Source: Symsagittifera roscoffensis (lineage: Eukaryota; Xenacoelomorpha; Acoela; Convolutidae). From it: a stretch of DNA of 64,000 nucleotides. The notes under the pieces are model-generated. The model was not told the DNA's origin. It saw only the letters and a program-made list of their open reading frames with translations, and did not search any database. Shown here piece after piece: positions 22,078-31,839 of this stretch; positions within the stretch are counted from its first letter, which is position 1; every line of letters begins with the position of its first letter. Location of the stretch: the NCBI RefSeq assembly GCF_963678635.1, contig NC_087063.1:55519504-55583503 (forward strand), read 5' to 3'. The position numbers and the translations under genes are program-made.

Positions 22078-23091
22078 TTATGGAACGTCCTTGACGGTCA
22101 AAAAGATCCTTATATTTTGAATAAAATTTTTGTTTCCCACCTTCCGACTGCTCGCAGAGTAGCAAGTCAAACCTTGACTTTTGGAAAGGGGGGGTGCTGG
22201 TTTTTGTGTAGTTTTTATCCCCACTCTGTTCTGAAGATCTAGACCCAAATTGCATCGTGTGCGTCGTTCTGTTATTAAGAATGAACTTCCCATTCTGTAG
22301 ATCGTATGTCCGTGTTTATTGTTCCAAGTATCATAATTGGATGTTTATTGTAGTCCACGAACTGTGCCGACAGGTTTAAGTCTGCTTGGACAAACTCTGT
22401 CCTTTTAAGTGACAATAAATTCTGCAGCATTGGCGCTCGATTTCTGAAATGCCTGTGTTGTTTGCTTCCTTTGTTCGAACTTTAAAGCCCCTTTTAGTAC
22501 CTAGTCTGGAGATAGTGCTTCACAGGTGAGCGTGTCTTGAAGTGCAGCGCTTCTCATTTTCGATATATTTAGATCTCGTACCAATTCATCTTCTAAAGTA
22601 CCCAACGCTGATTTGGCTTCCTATGCAGTTAATGCGGCTTGTAACGCCTCTAGAGTCTCTCCCAGCTGTTGCGATCTGTTGAAGAGTTTGGATCTTTCGC
22701 CCGTAATAATCTGGGACTTTTCAAGTGTAGCTTTGACTAAGACTTCATATTTTTTGAACTCCAACTTAGAGATTTCTTCAGGCATTTTTTTCTGTACAAA
22801 TTGTTTTTTTTCTTTCTGCTCCTAAAGCGAGATATAACCTCAAAATCAGACGTTTTGTACTTCGTTGTAAAAAATGTTATGACCCAATTTTGGTCCTCAC
22901 TCTCTTTTTTCTTCAATTTCTAATGCACTATGGTCCTTTGCTAATCTATCTCTTGTTTCACCGGCTGCTATTGCAGCGGCATTTTCTCCCGTTCGGGGTG
23001 TTTCCGGTCTCGGCTCAGGTTCCTCTATAACCGTTTTCGAAGCTTCCAAAAAAAATTCCGGATTTACATTCTCTTTCACCGTTACTGCCAT
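22078..23091 (-). pseudogene. gypsy gag and protease remnants
   Basis: 23091-22897 starts with an ATG and is Glu/Pro/Ala-rich (EEPEPRPETPRTGENAAA). Downstream broken frames are Lys/Glu-rich and coiled-coil-like, and about 22293-22100 reads SSFLITERRTRCNLGLDLQN, resembling the C-terminal end of a retropepsin (the LGLDxL type motif). Several stops interrupt it. The call rests on position inside the LTRs and on these weak motifs. Confidence 0.45.
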
Positions 23092-23262
23092 TAGAAACTG
23101 ATCAAACTATATCTTGAAACTTCCTGGGGGATCTGAATTAGCTGTAGTACAGAAGACAGGAATTCCCATGTCGGCTCTTTCGTCTTTCGACAAAAATCCT
23201 ACTGGCTGCAATAACCCGGAGAACGGCTAATAACTTTAGATATAAAAACAGTTAGCTACAAT

Positions 23263-23517
23263 TGTTTGAATTCCAAAATTTATCTCTTCAAATTGTTTCT
23301 TTTTTTGTTAGGTCAGATCGACTGGCTTAATTCCATACATGAGTATGGCGAACTGAAATGAACAATAGTCAACATCTAAAACTGTACCTCTGACCTTGGC
23401 TATGAATAGATAACAATATCAATATCATAATTACATAACGTCAATAATACCCATAACTGCAACTGCAGTAGTAAGGACTATGTTTTATCTCAAGGTTACT
23501 GCAACCGCAGTACTACA
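23263..23517 (-). repeat. gypsy 5' LTR (core)
   Basis: Partner of 19606-19850; on the minus strand it starts TGTAGTACTGC at 23517. Confidence 0.75.
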
Positions 23518-23867
23518 AGTATGATATATCACTCTGTCATTTTGATGACTAATTGTTGTTCCTTGGTACTTGACTTTGTGCAGAAATAGTTTGAAAAAAA
23601 AACACTCAAAATGAGGAAAAAAATAATATAACACTCAAAACACCCCCGAGTCGAGATTTTTCACCTAATGTGAAGCAAGATTTGAGCGGTTTGAGCGGTT
23701 TTTTAGACAATTACGCTCAAAATCTTGCTTCAAAATGAGCGGTTTGAGCGGTTTTTGAACGGTTTATCTAAAAAAACCGCTCAAAAACCGCGCAAGATTT
23801 GAACGGTTTTGAGCGGTTTATCTAAAAAAACCGCTAAAAAACCGCGCAAGATTTAACAATAAAAATT

Positions 23868-23941
23868 CGACCACAGAGGGATTCGAACCCCCAATCTTCT
23901 GATTCGAAGTGAGACGCCTTATCCGTTAGGCCATGCTGCCC
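23868..23941 (-). tRNA. tRNA-Arg(UCG)-like, probably pseudogene
   Basis: Minus strand: D arm GGCCTAACGGATAAGGCG, anticodon loop CTTCGAA (anticodon TCG), T arm GGGGGTTCGAATCCCTC and 3' end TGTGGTCG are all those of a eukaryotic tRNA-Arg. The 5' acceptor strand (GGGCAGC) does not pair well with TGTGGTC, and the anticodon stem has one C-C mismatch. It is therefore probably a decayed copy, or one carried by the surrounding foldback element. Confidence 0.65.
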
Positions 23942-24010
23942 TGAAACAGTAGACTAACATCTGAAATATAGACTAACATTTTGAAGCGCAAAACATTTGA
24001 CGTTATTATT

Positions 24011-24196
24011 GGCATCTCTAAAAGACTTCGAGGCTCTTTTTCCTTCCCCCCCCCACCTCACACGACCTTCAATATATTAGTGTAACGAGTGGTTTTACGA
24101 GTAGTCAATGTATTCAACAATGTAGTCAACAAATTTACATGTAAAAATTTGCAGGTGGGGGGGGGAGGAAAAAGAGCCGACTTCGATGATGCTGGT
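24011..24196. repeat. short hairpin element
   Basis: Arms of about 45 bp (24011-24058 and 24153-24196) are inverted copies containing GACTTCGAGGCTCTTTTTCC and a poly-C/poly-G run. Loop about 95 bp. Nested in the GAGCGGTTT foldback. Confidence 0.65.
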
Positions 24197-24785
24197 ATGG
24201 GGAGGGGGGGGGGGGCTTGTGGGAGGTAGAAATTGGTTTTTTGTCAACTCATTGATCCAAACATTAAAAGTTTGGGCTCTTTTCCAGTTTCCCCCCCCCC
24301 TTTCAAAGCACCGAGTTTTATGTTTGTTTGATGTGTTATTACGGCTAAATGCGTGATGTTACGCTGTAAAGTATGAAGAACAAATTTGTTCACAATTGTC
24401 GATTTTTTCACCACGGTTTTTGAACGGTTTTCTAAGCAAGATTTGAGCGGTTTGAGCGGTTTATCCAAAAAAACCGCTTAAACCGCCCAAACCGCTCAAA
24501 CCGCTCAAATCTTGCTGGAAAACCGCTCAAACCGCTCAAATCTTGAGCGGTTTTTAAGCGGGATCTCGACCCGGGCCGAGAACAAAGTTCTGCTCCATTT
24601 TTAGTAATAACAAAAATTACAGTAATAATTAATTACAAACTAAAATATTTTTTACCAAACTATGTTCTAGTTTATTAAAAGTTTGATCTAACAACTACCG
24701 CTTCTTTCGACCAACCTACCACCCTACCGCCCTACCGCAGAGCTGTTCCTCCCCCCTTTGATAATTTGTCATAAGCTATTTCTAC

Positions 24786-24984
24786 CGGGTGTGTTTTCCA
24801 ACATGGAATCCAGAAAGTATATGTTGGGTCTCCAAATTGCATCTGCATACACCCCCTTCAAGTTGACATAACTGGGGGGTTTCACATTTGGGTTGTCACT
24901 ACTTCTGTTGAAAAGGTAGTCAGCTGCAGACTGCAGACGAGTGTCGTTCCAGTAGGCCCGCAAGTAGATGTCCAGCGTCATGCT
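24786..24984 (-). CDS. Cys-loop ligand-gated ion channel, exon 3 (loops D and A)
   Basis: 199 nt between the acceptor GTTTGTTTCAG (ending 24985) and a GTAGAA donor (24785-24780). It encodes 66 codons plus one base. SMTLDIYLRAYWNDTRL matches the receptor strand that ends in the WxDxRL motif (loop D area), and AIWRPNIYFLDS is the loop A motif (LWxPDxFF-like). The start is phase 0, matching the ATG at the end of exon 2, and the end is phase 1, matching exon 4. Without the donor the frame would hit a stop a few codons later. The donor is weaker than the others. Confidence 0.88.
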
Positions 24985-25353
24985 CTGAAACAAACTCGGG
25001 GTAACTTCACAAGAAGATCGTAATTTATGATACTTTTACAAAGTGAATGCAGAAAAAGGCTTCCTACAATTTGGCTTCCTACAAATTGCGTTGAGTCCTT
25101 ACGTAAGTAAGTTCGTTGCATATCATAAGGTGGGAGCTGTAAACCACATCCTCATATGTCGGAAAAAGACAAAAACAACATATAATATCAACAAAAACCA
25201 AACAATCACGTAAAAAGCCTCGACTTAATTTTCAGTTTTTCATCGGTATTGGTGACTGAAAGGTTGTCTATATAATCCATTATTGTGGCAAATTTGAGGC
25301 CACAAAACCACCCCGCCGCCCATTGGATTAGGTAACTTTGGGTAGATTGTGGG
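24985..25353. other. intron 2 of the receptor gene, proximal part
   Basis: Contains the exon 3 acceptor and a possible 48-nt cryptic microexon at 25150-25103 (minus) with AG and GTAAGG borders. No other feature seen before the LTR element. Confidence 0.5.
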
Positions 25354-25660
25354 TGTCATGAGGCGACCTTCGGTACCTCGCTTATAACTTGTCTTTTCGC
25401 AGTTATGCTACTGATTCATTACCAGTTCTATTCAAGGTCACTGGTTTGGCCTATACTGAGTGCCACGCTGTGCGTGGTCGCTCTGTTGTTTTGCTACATT
25501 GTTTGTTAGATGTTTTTGATTCTGTTCTACAACTCTATATTCTCTTGGTCAAAGATTGACCAACAAATATTAAATTGGAACTAAATATCTAACAACTAAT
25601 CTATCAATTCACTTTTACGAAACAACTAAGTTTTGACGTACTCTTTCTCGGCAAATGTCA
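25354..25660 (+). repeat. 5' LTR of compact element
   Basis: 307 bp, about 92-95% identical by eye to 26699-27005, starts TGTCATGAGGCGACC. Confidence 0.9.
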
Positions 25661-26520
25661 TGGCGCAGCCAGCAGTTCCTGTGAATGAAGACAGGACTGA
25701 CCTGTTGGGTATTCCGGCAAACCTCTTTATAAGCCTGCTAAATTCAAGATTACTCAGATTACCGATCACACTTATGTTACTGACAAAGGAAAAGCTAGGT
25801 GATCGCCTTCAAGCATCAAGATCGATTTCAAGCAATGTGGGCAAAAGGCCAGCTACTCGCTCTCAACCAACGCTGTTGGAGAAACGCCCGGACGACCCTA
25901 GTGTATCACATCCCATGGTGGTGGATCTCACAGTTGATTCTTCTAGCGAGGGCTCTTCTGGGTCCACTTTTCTCCAAGAGGTTAGGGAATTTACCCCAGT
26001 GCAGAAACGGCCAAAACTACAGGAGGATGTGCCGCCTGTTACGTTTGCTAATATGACTCTTACTCCCCAGCAGGCTACCATGGATACTGTTGTCCCTTCG
26101 CCGCCTGCCACACAGTCTACTAATTCTGGTTTAACGAATCCACGGACTGAGTTTTTGTCGCCAGATGGTGTTTCTCCGGAGGGCTTCGTTCCACCCTCAC
26201 AACACGTGCTTCCAGAAACGCACTCTTCGTATCCTTCCCTTTCTCTCCCCGCTCAGCCAGTAGTGGACGATTCGGAGGTTATAAGGACCTCATTACGTAG
26301 CAAGAAGGCTACGCAATTCTTTGGTGATCCTCTACGGCACTCCGTGAAATTAGTGGAAGAAGAAAAAATGTTGGAGGAGGAGGTTCACGATTTACCCTCA
26401 GGAAACGCCTTACCGTCCCCGCATTCACGAAGAAAACCGCTAAATTCGCGACCGAAACCAACTGGCCTTGTTGGAGGCGTCCTCTTCTTCATTGGTCAAC
26501 AAACTCAAGATGGCGATTGA
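25660..26520 (+). CDS. ORF of compact LTR element, unknown function
   Basis: About 286 codons if started at the ATG at 25660-25662, which is formed by the last base of the LTR and the first two bases of the primer site; the frame is also open 27 bases upstream. The N-terminal part (MAQPAVPVNEDRTDLLGIP) reads gag-like; the middle is Ser/Pro/Thr-rich and disordered (VDLTVDSSSEGSSGST); the end is charged (KLVEEEKMLEEEVHD) and basic. No catalytic motif. A gag N-terminus fused to a polyprotein C-terminus by internal deletion is one explanation. It is intact over its whole length. Confidence 0.55.
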   Translation: MAQPAVPVNEDRTDLLGIPANLFISLLNSRLLRLPITLMLLTKEKLGDRLQASRSISSNVGKRPATRSQPTLLEKRPDDPSVSHPMVVDLTVDSSSEGSSGSTFLQEVREFTPVQKRPKLQEDVPPVTFANMTLTPQQATMDTVVPSPPATQSTNSGLTNPRTEFLSPDGVSPEGFVPPSQHVLPETHSSYPSLSLPAQPVVDDSEVIRTSLRSKKATQFFGDPLRHSVKLVEEEKMLEEEVHDLPSGNALPSPHSRRKPLNSRPKPTGLVGGVLFFIGQQTQDGD

Positions 26521-26698
26521 CTAATGTTTACATGTCAAACTACTAAAAACTTTATCAAACTTTCTATGCTCTATATTCTTTACCACCTTGCATTTGTGAG
26601 GGATAGGGGTGCTATCTATCTAATGCTCATCTGGGTGCAGTTTACTTCTTATACAAAAAGTTTGAATTATCTTCAAAATTTTTCCCTTCCGCGGGGAA

Positions 26699-27005
26699 TG
26701 TCATGAGGCGACCTTCGGTACCTCGCTTATAACTGGTCTTTCGCAGTTATGCTACAGATTTCATTACATGTTCTATTCAAGGTCACTGCTTTGGCCTATA
26801 CTGAGTACCACGCTGTGCGTGGACACTCTGTTGTTTTGCTACATTGTTTGTTAGATGTTTATTTATTCTGTTCTACAACTCTATATTCTCTTGGTCAAGA
26901 TTGCCTAACAAATATTAAATTGGAAATGAGTATCTTACAACTAATCTATCATTTCTTTTTTACGAAACAACTAAGTTTTGACGTACTTATTCGCGGCAAA
27001 TGTCA
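26699..27005 (+). repeat. 3' LTR of compact element
   Basis: Partner of 25354-25660, same length, followed by GTGGG. Confidence 0.9.
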
Positions 27006-27116
27006 GTGGGGTATGCAAAAAAATTTCAAATACAAGTATAAAAAAGTTACGTATGTAATTTATTACAAAACGCAGTTAAAATGACGAAAAAATTCAAACT
27101 GAGCGAGACCACAAAA

Positions 27117-27640
27117 TAACTAACCTAAGTTTAAACTTATTATGATCGATTGAAAATAGCAAAGGGCGGATCTCAGGGGTGGTTAATTTCTCAGGGGCGG
27201 ATCAAGATTTTTTCGAGGAGGGGACAGATTTTCGGCTTTTTTCCAAACCCCCCAACGCACTTTATATTAGCATCATTTTGGGGTGTAATAAGGAGTTTCA
27301 CAGATTAGGTATGAAACCAAAATATTCTTGAAATTGCCTAATTAGTAACCATTGGACAATTAAAGCGGAAAAATTATTTTTAAATTATTTGCTTTTTGTT
27401 ATTTTTGACCCAGGCCGATCAAAAAATGTTTTCTCTCTATTTACATATGCTACATAAGCTACATATTGGCGCCAACAAATACTCTCAAGAAAAATTTTAA
27501 ATAACTGATGACTTTATGTTTTGCTGTAAGATGCGTATTATTTCCTTTCCAGCTTATTAGGTTTGTCGTTTGTGCTCTATTGGCTCATTTTAACTCACAT
27601 AGAAACATAAAGTGCGGCTACTAAATCTAAACTCTAAACT
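27117..27640. repeat. repeat blocks A-B, left of gap
   Basis: Block A (about 27117-27420, with CAGGGGCGGATCAAGATTTT and GTGTAATAAGGAGTTTCAC) and block B (about 27450-27640, TTGGCGCCAACAAATACTC to GCGGCTACTAAATCTAAAC) are found in reverse orientation at 29165-29670, but there the order is B-A when read on the same strand. It stops at the N run. No gene. Confidence 0.7.
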
Positions 27641-27840
27641 NNNNNNNNNNNNNNNNNNNNNNNNNNNNNNNNNNNNNNNNNNNNNNNNNNNNNNNNNNNN
27701 NNNNNNNNNNNNNNNNNNNNNNNNNNNNNNNNNNNNNNNNNNNNNNNNNNNNNNNNNNNNNNNNNNNNNNNNNNNNNNNNNNNNNNNNNNNNNNNNNNNN
27801 NNNNNNNNNNNNNNNNNNNNNNNNNNNNNNNNNNNNNNNN
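27641..27840. other. assembly gap, 200 N
   Basis: Exactly 200 unknown bases. Both sides are inverted-repeat DNA, which probably caused the gap. True size is unknown. Confidence 0.99.
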
Positions 27841-27844
27841 AAAT

Positions 27845-28035
27845 CCTTTTGCTTGTCCATTTTGTCTTCGAAGTTGCAGCGAAGCTGCTTATTCTTTATC
27901 TTTTTGTAGACGTTGGTTTCTATGAAAAATTTAAAAATATTTTTCTAATTTTTCATAGAAACCAACGTCTACAAAAAGCATAAAGAATAAGCAGCTTAGA
28001 TGCAACTTCGAAGACAAAATTGACAAGCAAAAAAG
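27845..28035. repeat. near-perfect hairpin beside the gap
   Basis: Arms of about 85 bp (27845-27932 and about 27950-28035) are inverted copies containing GACGTTGGTTTCTATGAAAA and GCTTATTCTTTAT, with a loop of about 17 bp. It may be a foldback element or an assembly or cloning palindrome. Confidence 0.8.
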
Positions 28036-28265
28036 ATTATAATCAATCGATTATAAAGCTTTTTTGTGCAAAATTAATGAGTTAGAAATTTGAATAAAAA
28101 TAATGGATTATAATCAATTATAATTGATTATATTTGTATCGAAATATTTACGAATGAATAACCGATTATAATCCATCATAATGGATTATAATTCATTATA
28201 TATTGATTTTAAAAAGAGACATTATAATCGATTATTAATCGATGAAAATCGATTGTTTCTCAATT
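28036..28265. repeat. AT-rich palindromic ATTATAATC tract
   Basis: Many copies of GATTATAATC, AATCGATTATA and GGATTATAAT in both orientations. Simple, self-complementary DNA following the hairpin; no gene. Confidence 0.65.
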
Positions 28266-29164
28266 CAACTAAGACTGGTACTAAAATCGTAATATAATCG
28301 ATGACTAACGCTTGGAACTGGATGCGGGATATCTCAGTGTTTTAGAAGAATGTTATAGCTAAAAACTGGTGTAAAGAAATTTATGGAAACTTTTTAGATC
28401 GCTACGATTTGTCCACGAATTTCAAATTGAAATTGTGTAAGCTTTTTTACTTTTCCTCATCACGCTTTTTTACTTTTCCTCATCACGCAAAAAAATTTTC
28501 AAACACACATGCACTTTCAGTTCAAATCAAATGTTTAAAAGAATCCTTTGCACGCCTCATTATAAAAATAATGCTTTTTGTTGTAGGATACATCATTTCA
28601 ATTTAATTTCGATAGCTCATTAAAATGTCGAAGATGGTCTAAAGTTTGTTTCAATACTTTTGGAATACCCTTATGGAGCCAAGGGTATTTTTTCAAAAAA
28701 AAAGATAACCTTTTGAATTTGTTAATTACAAGTCTTCCATTGCTCCCTCACATAGCCATCTAGCTCAATCTACTCTCCAAACTTCAATAGTTGTTTTTTG
28801 TATACAGTACAGAAAACTTCTGCAACTTAAAAACAAAGAATTTTGGGACAATTATAAAAGGATTACTGTAATATTCTGTTGACTAATTGATGTTTTCAAA
28901 CAACTTTTTCTAAAAAGTAAATGAATTTGTTTGAATTGAAACAAGTGAAAGGAAAAATAACCGGGATTTTTGGTTCAAACAGTCTTTTGCACTGGTCCTT
29001 GTATTTATTGTACACGTCAAGTAATATTTTGAAGTTAACTTTAAGAAAATAAAATTTTGTCTGTTTTTCTGGAACAAAAACGTAACAATTGAGGCTATAA
29101 CAAACTAGCTTTCTTCATTTTTTGAAAGGCCAAACGGCCATACGGCTTAGCTACGATGATATGA
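28266..29164. other. intronic DNA, no gene
   Basis: AT-rich. A two-copy 24-bp tandem (TTTTTACTTTTCCTCATCACG) lies at about 28442-28488. Nothing else recognised. Confidence 0.5.
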
Positions 29165-29675
29165 GGTCAAATGAGAGAAAAAAATTTTGATCGGCCATGG
29201 GTCAAAAAATAACAAAAAGCAAATAATTTAAAAATAATTTTTCCGCTTTAATTGTCCAATTGTTACTAATTAGGCCATTTCAAGAATATTTTGGTTTCAT
29301 ACCTAATCTTGTGAAACTCCTTATTACACCCCAAAAATGATGCTAATATAAGGTGGGTTGGGGGGTTTGGAAAAGAGCCGAAAATCTGTCCCCTCCTCGA
29401 GAAAATCTTGATCCGCCCCTGAGAAAAGATCCGCCCCTGAGATCCGCCCTTTGCTATTTTCATTTGTTCATAATAAGTTTAAACTTTCCCACAGCGAGTT
29501 TAGATTTTAGTAGCCGCACTTTATGTTTCTATGTGAGTTAAAATGAGCCAATAGAGCACAAACGACAAACCTAATAAGCTGGAAAGGAAATAATACGCAT
29601 CTTACAGCAAAACATAAAGTCATCAGTTTATTTAAAATTTTTCTTGAGAGTATTTGTTGGCGCCAATATGTAGCT
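29165..29675. repeat. repeat blocks, inverted relative to 27117-27640
   Basis: Reverse complement of the left blocks: 29165-29480 corresponds to A and 29490-29675 to B, including GATCCGCCCCTGAG twice in close succession. Order is permuted compared with the left copy. Confidence 0.7.
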
Positions 29676-29839
29676 TACATTAGCGTGAAGGAGACGAATT
29701 AACAAGAAAAAATTTTTTGTTCTTCACATAAATTAAATGAAAAAAAAATGTCATTTTTATTTATCTTATTTCGTCAAATTTCTATCACAAAACTTTTAAT
29801 ATGGCGTTAAGGTGCAGTCGAAACCTTCAGTGCTTAGCC

Positions 29840-30106
29840 CTAATAAACGATCCGTCTTGTTTTACTAATGCGCGTCCAATGGTCAATTAAAGTGTATCCG
29901 CGAACATCGAAGACATGTTTGTGAAAGTCAGCGTGTTCGAATACGATCAACGTTCTTGGCTTTTTGGTGGTGATGTCAAATAAAGTGCAGTCAACTTGAC
30001 TTGTTTCCAAAAAAATTAACCATATCCGTTTTCTTCTTTTTACTGAAGATGAGCATAATAACAAGCACGCACTTACCACGACACAGACATACAAACTTAG
30101 CTTCAC
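29840..30106 (-). other. possible small exon or ORF, unrecognised
   Basis: A frame of 88 codons ends KTRRIVY at a stop. Its first part is hydrophobic like a signal peptide, but the first codon is GTG and there is no ATG, and it contains a splice-acceptor-like CATCTTCAG near 30048. The second half (DCTLFDITTKKPRTLIVFEH) reads like genuine protein. It could be a terminal exon of an unknown gene inside receptor intron 2. Weak evidence. Confidence 0.25.
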
Positions 30107-30133
30107 ATATAAACGAGCAATTTAATTCGTGGC

Positions 30134-30138
30134 ACTCC
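30134..30138. repeat. target-site duplication ACTCC (gypsy)
   Basis: ACTCC precedes the 5' LTR and also follows the 3' LTR at 37669-37673. Confidence 0.75.
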
Positions 30139-30354
30139 TGATGTTATTCTCAGTTTATTTTGCACTTACAGCAACTATTACGTAATCTGCTAACATGTCA
30201 CTTACTTATGACCTTCCCTTTGCCATTCTCTCCGGCGGAGAGAATGCTCTCTTCACTTCTTAATGTTTTAACTTGAGACTAATTCACTTTTATTATTTTA
30301 TTCTTTTTAATTGTATGAAGTAGATTTAGCTACAACAAAAAAAACACTTTATCA
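30139..30354 (+). repeat. gypsy 5' LTR
   Basis: Contains TCTCCGGCGGAGAGAATGC, a perfect hairpin shared with the 3' LTR. Followed directly by the TGG of the primer site. Confidence 0.88.
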
Positions 30355-31760
30355 TGGCGTAGTCAAATAACGAATCTTACGTGAGAGGAACACCTCCATT
30401 TTGGCAGAACTATACTTTAGATGCACCGATTCCCTGGGAAGACTGGAGCGATCTTTTTCATTTAGCTATTATCGCTAAAGAAAACATAGATATCGAAAAC
30501 CTACTAAATCTCTCGGAAAGACATCCTCCACAACCTCCATCTTCATAAAATCAGACGGACTACGAATCGGAAAACCAAAGAAAATCGAGAATTGACAGGA
30601 ATACACAAGAACAAAGACGTTACGATGAGGAGGAAACGGCATCCATTGAAACAGAAACCAAAAAATTTAATGGATGAGAATAGAGGAAGCCAATAAAAAA
30701 TTACGATCAATCTTCTAGCTCTAGGAAACGAAGGAAAAAGAACCTTCGGACAAAAATTCATAAAGGTAAAAATCCTACAATTTCATTAAAGAGTTTTGGG
30801 AATACCTAGCAACCGCTTTCGTCAGGAAGACAAATGTCACATTCGAACGGCACAAATTGTTAAATCGAAAAGAACGGGACAAAGAGTCTCTCGAACAATT
30901 TTGGGGAGCCTTAGCCGAAATGGCCAAAAAAGTGTGACATAGCCTCGGGAGAAGAGGAATGGATCAGCGATATTTTCATAAACAACATGAAAAATTACGA
31001 CATCCAACGAAAACTCTTAACCGAAACTCTACCTCCACGAGAAGCACTAAATGTAGCACTAGTTGACAAAAAGGGAATTTTAAACCACCTGAAACTCACA
31101 AACAGTTTTGAATCCAACGGATCCACTGTACATAAACCGCACAGCCGTTTTACTGTAAAAAGAGAACCAACTCTGAATATAGAAAGAAGTAACACCTGTA
31201 TGAAATGTGGCGGGACCTTTTCGAAAGGACATTTAGCTGTTTGCCCTGCAAAAGATACTATTTGTACATCCTGTAAATACAAAGGCCATCTTACCAAACT
31301 TTGTAAATCTTGTCGCAAAAATGTAAACATTGTAAATGCTCAACTTGTAGATAATACAGATTTTAATCCGTCGGATCAACCGGATGTAAATATTGACCAT
31401 GTAAATAGAGAATGTTGTGGCGTCATAAACGCATGGTCGGAATCTGGAAAAAGTGAAAACGACGAATACACTGTGTTAAAAGTCGCTACAATTTTCGACG
31501 ACGATGGAAAAGAACTTCAAAAACTGCTGAATATTGGCCTCGGGAAAGAAAACCAAATAATCTTAAATATACAAGTGGACTCAGCTAGCCCGGTTAGCTT
31601 TCTCAAGAAGAACGTCTTACACGAACTGAAGCTGCGAGACCCTTACTTAAAAATCTATCCGGTGGACAAGGCAACCAAGGAATTATACTGCGGATTTACA
31701 GACAACGCCATAAATTTTTCTGGAAAGGTGATACTTCCGATCTTCTCAAACAGTTGGTAA
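30355..31760 (+). pseudogene. gypsy gag, zinc knuckles and protease
   Basis: Gag begins after the primer site in broken frames (PPFWQNYTLDAPIPWEDW). The open frame 30987-31760 has two Cys/His clusters (CMKCGGTFSKGHLAVC and CTSCKYKGHLTKLCKSC) of nucleocapsid type, then an aspartic protease start VDSASPVSFL, where the usual DSGA/DTGA is changed to DSAS, so the active site looks altered. Gag has several stops before 30987. Confidence 0.75.
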
Positions 31761-31839
31761 CACGACGACTGTCACTTCTGTTTGACTGAGGGACATGAGA
31801 GGAACATCCTTGGAAACAACAATCTACCCAAAGTGGGGA

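Larger units (their letters stand above)
19575..23517 (-). mobile_element. Ty3/gypsy LTR retrotransposon, internally deleted
   Basis: Two direct repeats of about 250-280 bp (clear cores 19606-19850 and 23263-23517) end in CAGTACTACA in plus orientation, giving TGTAGTA... starts on the minus strand, with AGGGGAA immediately before the 3' LTR as a purine tract. Inside, on the minus strand, are gag-like, protease-like and integrase-like fragments; most of RT and RNase H is missing. The LTR edges away from TGTAGTA are not exact and no target duplication was identified. The element lies in intron 3 of the receptor gene, same strand. Confidence 0.75.
23645..24575. repeat. foldback/MITE rich in GAGCGGTTT repeats
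   Basis: The ends are CCCGAGTCGAGAT (23645) and the reverse complement of CCCGGGTCGAGAT (ending 24575), 12 of 13 matching. Next to each end are dense short repeats of TTTGAGCGG and its complement CCGCTCAAA, with CAAGATTT spacers (23680-23855 and 24410-24560). The centre holds a tRNA-Arg-like sequence and a separate 190-bp hairpin. No transposase. Confidence 0.65.
25354..27005 (+). mobile_element. compact non-autonomous LTR retroelement
   Basis: Two 307-bp LTRs (25354-25660 and 26699-27005), TGTCATGA...AAATGTCA, are flanked by perfect 5-bp target duplications GTGGG (25349-25353, 27006-27010). The primer site TGGCGCAGCCAGCAG starts at 25661 immediately after the 5' LTR, and a purine stretch GCGGGGAA lies immediately before the 3' LTR. 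The internal part is only about 1.04 kb, with one long ORF and no RT or integrase. It resembles a large-deletion or TRIM-like derivative needing enzymes from elsewhere. Confidence 0.9.

Noticed and set aside
23868-23941. Functional tRNA-Arg gene
   Set aside because: Acceptor stem has several mismatches and the anticodon stem one; kept as a tRNA-like pseudogene.
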